Below are positions 1-5,136 of a stretch of DNA of 5,136 bases, in pieces; within the stretch, counting starts at the first letter, position 1; each line of letters starts with the position of its first letter. The notes under the pieces were generated by a model. The model saw nothing but the letters and a program-made list of their open reading frames with translations, was not told the origin of the DNA and ran no database searches. The position numbers and the translations under genes are program-made. The stretch is from assembly GCA_903939665.1 (NCBI GenBank), contig CAJAHZ010000191.1, positions 1 through 5,136 of the forward strand. The letters are read 5' to 3'. This stretch comes from an uncultured Pseudomonadota bacterium. Its GTDB lineage: Bacteria; Pseudomonadota; Gammaproteobacteria; Burkholderiales; Rhodocyclaceae.

Positions 1-3000
1 GGCGGTGTGCTTCCGGTCACGCTGCGCAACGTCGAAGAAAAACTGCCGGTCGCCAATCTGCAACTGCCCGCCGAGGGTGCGCATCGTTTTACCGCTCAAC
101 GCCTGACCGATGATGCCGAGGTCATTGCTGCGATCAAGGCGCTGGCCAGTTTCGAGCAGCAGACACGCAAGGTCAGGATCGGGCAGGGCAAGGAAGCGCA
201 GGATTACGAAGATCCGTTTTATGCGCGTGAGCTGCCCTTTCTCAAGGGCAAGGCGGGCACGCTCAGCCGCGAGCTGCCGAAGCCCGGCGGCAGCGCTGAG
301 TTTGAGGTGATTGGCATCCCGCTGCAGAAACCCGGGTTTCACATTGTCGAAATCGAAAGTCGCCTGCTTGGTGCTGCGCTGCTGGCGACGCCAAAGCCGA
401 TGTACGTGCGCACCGCAACGCTGGTCACCAACATGGCCGTGCATCTGAAGCGAGGCAGGGACAATGCGCTGGTCTGGGTGACGACGCTCGATGGCGGCAA
501 GCCGGTGAGTGGTGCCGAGGTGCGCGTATCGAGCTGCGACGGCCAATCCTTGTGGCAGGGCCGCAGCGATAGTCAAGGTCGGGCGCTGGTTGATGTCGCG
601 CTGACCGAGAGCGCTTGCAAGGACGCCAGCTTCCTGTTTGCCAGCGCGCGCCTGGGCGAGGATTACAGTTTCGTTCGTTCGGACTGGAACGAGGGCATCG
701 AGCCCTGGCGTTTCGGCGTCGAGACCTGGGGCGAGAACGACGCGCGCAAGATTCACACGATCTTCGACCGCACGCTGTTGCGGGCCGGGCAAACGGTCTC
801 GATGAAGCACCTCGCGCGTGATCGCAACAGCCGTTCTTTCGCCTTCCCCGATGCGAAGACGCTGCCGAACGAGCTGGTCATTCGCCACGAAGGGAGCAAC
901 GACGAGTTCCGTCAGGCGTTGGCATGGGACAGCCGCGGCACCGCCACCAATCAGTGGAAGGTTCCCGACTCGGCCAAGCGCGGCACTTATCAGGTCGAGT
1001 TGCGGGGCGGCAAGGATGGGCAGGGCGGCAGCGCCTATACGGGCGACTTCCGCGTCTCCGATTTTCGGCTGCCGGTGTTTGCCGGCAGCGTGCAGGGGGT
1101 GCCGGCGCGGCAGGTGGCGCCGAAGGAAATCCCGCTCGCGCTGGGCCTCTCATTCCTCAATGGCGGTGCGGCGAAAGGGGCGAAGGTCGAGGTCTCGGCC
1201 ACCGTCCGGCAGCGCTGGCCGGAGTACAAGGGTTTTGACGGATTTCATTTTCTCGTTGATTTCGACGAGAGCGGACGTTCGGCGTTTGCCGTTGATCTCG
1301 GTCGGGAAAGCGAGCAACTGGTGGCCGACAAGCTGCAGCTGACGCTCGATCAGGCCGGCGCCGGCAAGCTCGCGGTGCCGCTGCCAGCGAAGATCAAGGG
1401 GCCAAGCGAACTGTATGCCGAGATGAGTTTTGCCGATCCGAACGGCGAGATACAAACACTGCACGGTTCGGTCGAGCTGTGGCCGGCGGCCGTGGTGGCC
1501 GGCATTCGCGTCAAGGACTGGGTATCGGCGAAGGAGAGCGGCGCTATTGAGATCGTGGTGCTCGATACGCTGGGCAAGCCGCTCGCCGATGCGCCGGTCA
1601 GGGTGACGGCCAAGCGCCGTATCGACTACGCGCACCGCAAGCGTATCGTTGGCGGCTTCTACGCCTACGAGAATCACACCGAGTTCAAGGATATCGGTGA
1701 AGTGTGCAGCGGACGCAGCGACTCGCGTGGCAAGCTGGCCTGCGAGGCGCGCACCAGCGAGGCGGGCAACGTCTATCTGCTCGCTGAAACAAAGGACAAG
1801 GACGGCAATGTCGTTTATGCCGGCACCAGCTACTGGGTGTCGGGCGGTGGCGATCTGTGGTTCACCGCCGGCAATCAGGATCGCATTGACGTCATTCCCG
1901 AGAAACGCAGCTATGCGCCGGGCGAGACGGCGCGTCTGCAGGTGCGCACACCGTTCCGCGAAGCGACGGCGCTGGTCTCGGTCGAGGCCGCTGGCATCGT
2001 CGATAGCTTTGTCGTGCCGCTGTCGCGCTTCAAGCCGGTGATCGAATTGCCGGTGAAGGGCGAGTGGGGCCCGAACGTTTTTGTTTCGGTACTCGTTGTG
2101 CGTGGGCGCGTCGAGCCGGTCAAGTGGTATTCGTTCTTCCAGTGGGGCTGGCGCGAGCCGTCTGGCTGGTTCAGGGAGTGGTGGAATCCTCTGCAGCCGA
2201 CGGCCATGGTCGATCTGGCCAAGCCGGCGTACAAGCTTGGGCTGGCCAGCATCGAGGTGGGCGTTGATGCCTTCAGGCTGAAAGTGGAGGTGACGCCCGA
2301 GCGGCCCGATTACCGACCACGCGAGACGGCCCAGGTGAAAATCAAAGTGACGCAGCCCGACGGCAAGCCGGTCGCCGCCGGCACCGAGATCGCTTTCGCC
2401 GCCGTCGATCAGGCGCTGCTCGAACTGCGCCCCAACGAGAGCTGGAAGCTGCTCGACGCGATGCTGCCAAAGCGTGCGTATCTGGTCGAGACGGCGACCG
2501 CGCAATCGCAGGTGATCGGCAAGCGCCACTTCGGCAAGAAGGCCGTGCCGCCCGGCGGCGGTGGCGGTCGCGCACCGGCGCGTGAATTGTTCGATACGCT
2601 CCTCCTTTGGAACCCGCGCGTCGTGCTCGACGCCACCGGCAGCGCAACGCTGAGCGTGCCGATCAACGATTCGCTGAGCGAGTTCAAACTGGTGGCGGTG
2701 GCCGCCGCCGGCACCGGCCTGTTCGGCACCGGCAGCGCCAGCCTGCGCACCAAACAGGATTTGCAACTGATCTCCGGCCTGCCGCCGCTGGTGCGCGAGA
2801 AAGATCGCTACAGCGCGTTGCTGACCCTGCGCAACGGCACGGCAAAGGCGATGACGGTTAGTGTTTCCGCCAAGGCCGGTGAGCGCGTGCTCGACACGAA
2901 AGAAGTGAAGCTCGACGCCGAAAGCGCGGCTGAAGTGGTCTGGCAGAACGAAGCGCCCGAGGGGGAAAGCGCGCTGGTCTGGGTGTTCGACGCGGTTGAA

Positions 3001-4632
3001 AAAGGTGGTGCCGGCAAGGATCGGCTACTCATCACGCAACAGCTCGCCCCAGCGGTGCCGATCACCGTCCAGCAGGCGACCTTTGCGCGTATCGAAGGCA
3101 AGCTGGAGATTCCCGCTGTCGTGCCCCCCGGTGCAGTGAGTGGAAAGTCCGGCCCGCTCGGCGGCATCGAAGTCGGTCTTTCGGCCAGGCTGTCGACACC
3201 GCCGCCGGGGCTCAGGCGCTTCTTCCAGGAATACCCCTTCATCTGCCTTGAGCAGAAGACCTCGGTTGCCATCGGGCTGCGCGACGCCGTGCGTTGGCAA
3301 CAGGTGGTCGAGGCGTTGCCGACCTATCTCGATGCCAATGGGCTGGCGCGCTATTTCCCCGGCGAGGGAAGCAACGGAAACGCCGGCAGCCCGGCCCTCA
3401 CCGCCTATCTGCTTGATGCCAGTCATGCCGCTGGCTTTGCCATTCCCCCGGAATTGGCGCAGCGCATGGAGCGCGGTCTGGCCGCCTTTGCCGAGGGGCG
3501 CATCAAGCCCGAGCACTGGTCGCCGCAGGCCGACCTGGTGGTGCGCAAGCTGAGCGCGCTGGAGGCGCTGACGCGGCGCGGCCAGCAGCCGCTCTCGGCG
3601 ATTTCCAGCCTTGAGATCGAGCCGCTGCGCTTGCCGACTTCCGCGCTGATCGACTGGTATCTTGTCGTCAAGCGGCTGCCCAACCTACCCGATCGCGCCG
3701 CGAAGCTCGCCGCCGTCGACCGCGAAATTCGCAACCGCCTTTCGTATCTGGGCGGTCGGCTGGCTTTCACCAGCGAGCGTTCAGACTACTGGTGGTGGCT
3801 GATGGTCAGCGGCGACGCCAACGCCTTCCGCCTGATCGAAGCGGTGATCGACGAGCCGGCGTGGCAGGACGATCTGCCGGCGCTTGTGCAAGGCGCCTTG
3901 TTGCGCCAGCAGCGCGGACGCTGGCTGACCACAGTCGCCAACGTGTGGGCGACGATTGCGCTCGATAAATTCGGCAGCAAGTTTGAACGCGACGCGGTGA
4001 GTGGCAGTACGCAGGCCGTGCTCGGCAGCGGCGCGGCGCAGCGTTTCGTCTGGCCCGGCAAGGGCGATGAAGCCAACAAGCTGTTGCTGTCGTGGCCGGC
4101 CAAAGGCACGGCGAGCGACAAGCTGCAGATCCTCCACGAAGGCAGCGGCAAGCCGTGGGCGGCGCTGCAGGTGCTCGCCGCGGTGCCGGTCAAGGAGGCT
4201 CGCGCCAACGGCCTGCGCGTCACGCGTGAAGTTACGCCGGTGCAGGAGAAATTGAGCGGCAAGGTCAGTCGCGGCGACGTGTGGCGCGTGCGTCTCACCG
4301 TCGAGTCGGATCAGGAGATGTCGTGGGTTGTGCTCAATGACCCGATCCCTGGTGGCGCGCGCATTCTTGGCGATGGCGACGGTCGCGATTCGCACATCGC
4401 CGGGATCGGCGAGCGCGATGGCGGCAGAGCGTGGCCGACTTACGTCGAACGCACCTTCAGCACCTATCGCGCTTATTACGCTTACGTGCCGCGCGGCAAG
4501 TTTTACATCGACTACACGCTGCGGCTGAACAATGCCGGCGAGTTTTCTCTGCCGGCAACGCGCGTCGAGGCAATGTATGCGCCGGAGGTGTTTGGCGAGC
4601 TGCCGAATGAGAAGGTGGTGGTGGGGCCGTAA
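1..4632 (+). CDS. Alpha-2-macroglobulin family protein with thioester (5' end cut by window)
   Basis: This is a bacterial alpha-2-macroglobulin, a periplasmic protease trap: a protease cuts the bait region, the protein changes shape, and a Cys-Gln thioester links covalently to the attacker. Residues are counted from the GTG at base 7, which is probably not the true start because the frame is open from base 1; 1541 residues are visible, and a signal peptide, possible lipobox and probably several N-terminal domains lie upstream. Visible order: macroglobulin-like domains about 1-240; an MG2-type domain with FDRTLLRAGQTV from 253; further beta domains to about 510; a GKPLADAPVRV domain about 519-615; bait-region domain about 619-860, with AVDQALL at 799 and five glycines at 850-854; A2M core from LFDTLLLWNP at 861; thioester domain about 1050-1320 with CLEQ at 1080-1083; C-terminal macroglobulin domain about 1430-1541 with DPIPGG and a late EAMYAPEV motif. 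No frameshift or internal stop is seen. Family assignment is very secure; domain edges are approximate and come from memory of the family. Confidence 0.96.
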   Translation, partial: GGVLPVTLRNVEEKLPVANLQLPAEGAHRFTAQRLTDDAEVIAAIKALASFEQQTRKVRIGQGKEAQDYEDPFYARELPFLKGKAGTLSRELPKPGGSAEFEVIGIPLQKPGFHIVEIESRLLGAALLATPKPMYVRTATLVTNMAVHLKRGRDNALVWVTTLDGGKPVSGAEVRVSSCDGQSLWQGRSDSQGRALVDVALTESACKDASFLFASARLGEDYSFVRSDWNEGIEPWRFGVETWGENDARKIHTIFDRTLLRAGQTVSMKHLARDRNSRSFAFPDAKTLPNELVIRHEGSNDEFRQALAWDSRGTATNQWKVPDSAKRGTYQVELRGGKDGQGGSAYTGDFRVSDFRLPVFAGSVQGVPARQVAPKEIPLALGLSFLNGGAAKGAKVEVSATVRQRWPEYKGFDGFHFLVDFDESGRSAFAVDLGRESEQLVADKLQLTLDQAGAGKLAVPLPAKIKGPSELYAEMSFADPNGEIQTLHGSVELWPAAVVAGIRVKDWVSAKESGAIEIVVLDTLGKPLADAPVRVTAKRRIDYAHRKRIVGGFYAYENHTEFKDIGEVCSGRSDSRGKLACEARTSEAGNVYLLAETKDKDGNVVYAGTSYWVSGGGDLWFTAGNQDRIDVIPEKRSYAPGETARLQVRTPFREATALVSVEAAGIVDSFVVPLSRFKPVIELPVKGEWGPNVFVSVLVVRGRVEPVKWYSFFQWGWREPSGWFREWWNPLQPTAMVDLAKPAYKLGLASIEVGVDAFRLKVEVTPERPDYRPRETAQVKIKVTQPDGKPVAAGTEIAFAAVDQALLELRPNESWKLLDAMLPKRAYLVETATAQSQVIGKRHFGKKAVPPGGGGGRAPARELFDTLLLWNPRVVLDATGSATLSVPINDSLSEFKLVAVAAAGTGLFGTGSASLRTKQDLQLISGLPPLVREKDRYSALLTLRNGTAKAMTVSVSAKAGERVLDTKEVKLDAESAAEVVWQNEAPEGESALVWVFDAVEKGGAGKDRLLITQQLAPAVPITVQQATFARIEGKLEIPAVVPPGAVSGKSGPLGGIEVGLSARLSTPPPGLRRFFQEYPFICLEQKTSVAIGLRDAVRWQQVVEALPTYLDANGLARYFPGEGSNGNAGSPALTAYLLDASHAAGFAIPPELAQRMERGLAAFAEGRIKPEHWSPQADLVVRKLSALEALTRRGQQPLSAISSLEIEPLRLPTSALIDWYLVVKRLPNLPDRAAKLAAVDREIRNRLSYLGGRLAFTSERSDYWWWLMVSGDANAFRLIEAVIDEPAWQDDLPALVQGALLRQQRGRWLTTVANVWATIALDKFGSKFERDAVSGSTQAVLGSGAAQRFVWPGKGDEANKLLLSWPAKGTASDKLQILHEGSGKPWAALQVLAAVPVKEARANGLRVTREVTPVQEKLSGKVSRGDVWRVRLTVESDQEMSWVVLNDPIPGGARILGDGDGRDSHIAGIGERDGGRAWPTYVERTFSTYRAYYAYVPRGKFYIDYTLRLNNAGEFSLPATRVEAMYAPEVFGELPNEKVVVGP
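2428..2583 (+). other. Candidate protease bait segment of the A2M protein
   Basis: This stretch encodes residues about 808-859, between the conserved AVDQALL strand and the LFDTLLLWNP start of the A2M core domain. It is rich in basic residues, with dibasic pairs at 822-823, 839-840 and 844-845, followed by PPGGGGGR at 848-855, which should be flexible and exposed. In this family the bait lies in this area, so it is the best candidate for the segment cut by target proteases. The exact cleavage sites cannot be read from sequence, and the KRHFGKK part looks like a conserved family motif rather than variable bait. Confidence 0.5.
3244..3255 (+). other. Thioester motif CLEQ of the A2M protein
   Basis: These four codons (TGC CTT GAG CAG) encode C1080-L-E-Q1083, matching the CxEQ motif whose Cys and Gln side chains form the internal thioester of complement C3, alpha-2-macroglobulin and E. 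coli YfhM. It sits in the context EYPFICLEQKTS, about 460 residues before the C-terminus, close to the spacing I recall for E. coli YfhM. The motif places the protein with thioester-bearing trapping A2Ms rather than the YfaS-type proteins that lack it. The residue before Cys is Ile, where Gly is usual in many homologues. Confidence 0.93.
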
Positions 4633-4667
4633 TGCGGCTTCCATTACCATCAAGCCCTTTATGTGAC

Positions 4668-4672
4668 GAGAG
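4668..4672 (+). promoter_or_regulatory. Weak ribosome binding site for creA
   Basis: GAGAG lies 8 bases before the ATG at 4681, an acceptable Shine-Dalgarno position although the match is partial. It favours the ATG at 4681 over the in-frame GTG at 4663, which would put this purine run inside the coding region and add six residues, including a glutamate, ahead of the signal peptide. Confidence 0.5.
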
Positions 4673-4680
4673 CGATTGAA

Positions 4681-5136
4681 ATGAAACGTCTGGCTATCTT
4701 GTGTTTCGCCACCCTTGGCTTGCCTGTGACTGCAGAAGAAGTTGGCTGCGTAACTACGGCCTGGAAGCTGATTGGCGCCAATCACCGTGTCTGCATTTAT
4801 GCCTTCGATGACCCAAAAATTCCGGGTGTCACCTGCCACATCAGTCAGGCAAAGACGGGCGGTGTCAAAGGAAGCTTCGGGCTGGCCGAGGACCCTTCGC
4901 AGTTTTCCCTCGCCTGCCGCCAGATCGGGCCGATCACCTTGCCCGAAAAGCTGCCGAAAGACGAAATCGCATTTAGCGAAAACACCTCGTTGCTGTTCAA
5001 GGAAACCGCCGTCCACCGCTCTTTTGACGAAAAACGCAAAGTGCTCATCTATCTGGCCATTAGCCGCAAGATTATCGAAGGCGCCCCGGCCAATGCGATT
5101 TCGACGGTGCCGATTCAGCCGTGGGGCGGCAAGTGA
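4681..5136 (+). CDS. creA: CreA family periplasmic protein
   Basis: The 151-residue product belongs to the CreA family (Pfam PF05981), small secreted proteins named after the first gene of E. coli creABCD; their molecular function is unknown, and CreA is not the sensor or regulator of that system. Residues 1-18 form a Sec signal peptide: Lys-Arg at 2-3, a hydrophobic core, and a VTA cleavage site before E19. The mature part carries family landmarks I recall from E. coli CreA (157 residues): AFDDP at 41-45, VTCHIS at 50-55, AKTGGVKG at 57-64, GLAED at 67-71, C79 before GPI, then IEGAPANAIS and a closing PWGGK. Length and both ends look complete. The ATG was chosen over GTG 4663 because the signal peptide starts there with a reasonable ribosome binding site. 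The mature protein has four cysteines (23, 38, 52, 79). It follows the A2M gene by 48 bases on the same strand, so co-transcription is likely; no promoter of its own is evident. Its G+C is lower than the upstream gene's in sampled rows. Confidence 0.95.
   Translation: MKRLAILCFATLGLPVTAEEVGCVTTAWKLIGANHRVCIYAFDDPKIPGVTCHISQAKTGGVKGSFGLAEDPSQFSLACRQIGPITLPEKLPKDEIAFSENTSLLFKETAVHRSFDEKRKVLIYLAISRKIIEGAPANAISTVPIQPWGGK

Noticed and set aside
7..9. GTG as the A2M start codon
   Set aside because: The frame is open from base 1, no ribosome binding site can be seen, and no signal peptide follows, so the gene most likely begins upstream of the window.
818..1342. 174-codon plus-strand frame inside the A2M gene
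   Set aside because: It is an Arg/Ser/Ala-rich out-of-frame translation of conserved A2M codons with no credible product.
1150..2766. 538-codon open frame on the minus strand inside the A2M gene
   Set aside because: Long antisense frames are common in GC-rich coding DNA. The translation is low in complexity, rich in Arg, His and Ala, and shows no recognisable domain, while the plus strand encodes a clear conserved protein.
4623..4641. Possible hairpin over the A2M stop codon (stem about 7 pairs, loop TAATG)
   Set aside because: Only GCCG/CGGC pairs firmly; the outer part needs two G-U pairs and no T-run follows, so it does not look like an intrinsic terminator.
4663..4680. Alternative GTG start for CreA, six residues upstream
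   Set aside because: It would add MTRAIE before a well-formed signal peptide and place the likely ribosome binding site inside the gene; ATG 4681 fits better.
3781..5016. 411-codon minus-strand open frame spanning the A2M end, spacer and creA
   Set aside because: It opposes two recognised genes and its translation shows no family motif; it is best explained as an antisense shadow.

Overview
The window holds two forward-strand genes, separated by 48 bases, in GC-rich DNA. The first, open from base 1 and ending at 4632, is most of a very large bacterial alpha-2-macroglobulin (A2M), the periplasmic broad-spectrum protease trap. The second, 4681-5136, is a complete CreA-family secreted protein. 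Together they fill about 99% of the sequence. I see no RNA gene, mobile element, CRISPR array or convincing promoter or terminator.

The sequence suggests a Gram-negative proteobacterium. The A2M resembles, from memory, the long subfamily common in Betaproteobacteria such as Rhodocyclales relatives, and CreA is a proteobacterial periplasmic family. The taxon is an inference of moderate confidence. Sampled 60-base rows are about 65-70% G+C in the A2M gene and about 50-58% in creA.

Layout: at 1-4632 the A2M reading frame enters from the left edge, so its N-terminus (signal peptide, possible lipobox, first macroglobulin domains) is missing. The visible part runs through macroglobulin-like beta domains, a bait-region domain ending in a basic and glycine-rich stretch, the A2M core domain, a thioester domain with an intact CLEQ motif, and a C-terminal macroglobulin domain. 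At 4633-4680 is a short spacer with a weak ribosome binding site. At 4681-5136 is creA with a clear Sec signal peptide.

The two genes are close enough to be co-transcribed, and both products are expected in the periplasm. A shared envelope-protection role is plausible but unproven. The penicillin-binding protein gene pbpC, which follows the A2M gene yfhM in E. coli, is not in this position. I found no clearly undescribed system. The most distinctive points are the A2M-CreA neighbourhood, the arrangement of cysteines in both proteins, and a tiny reading frame bridging the two genes.
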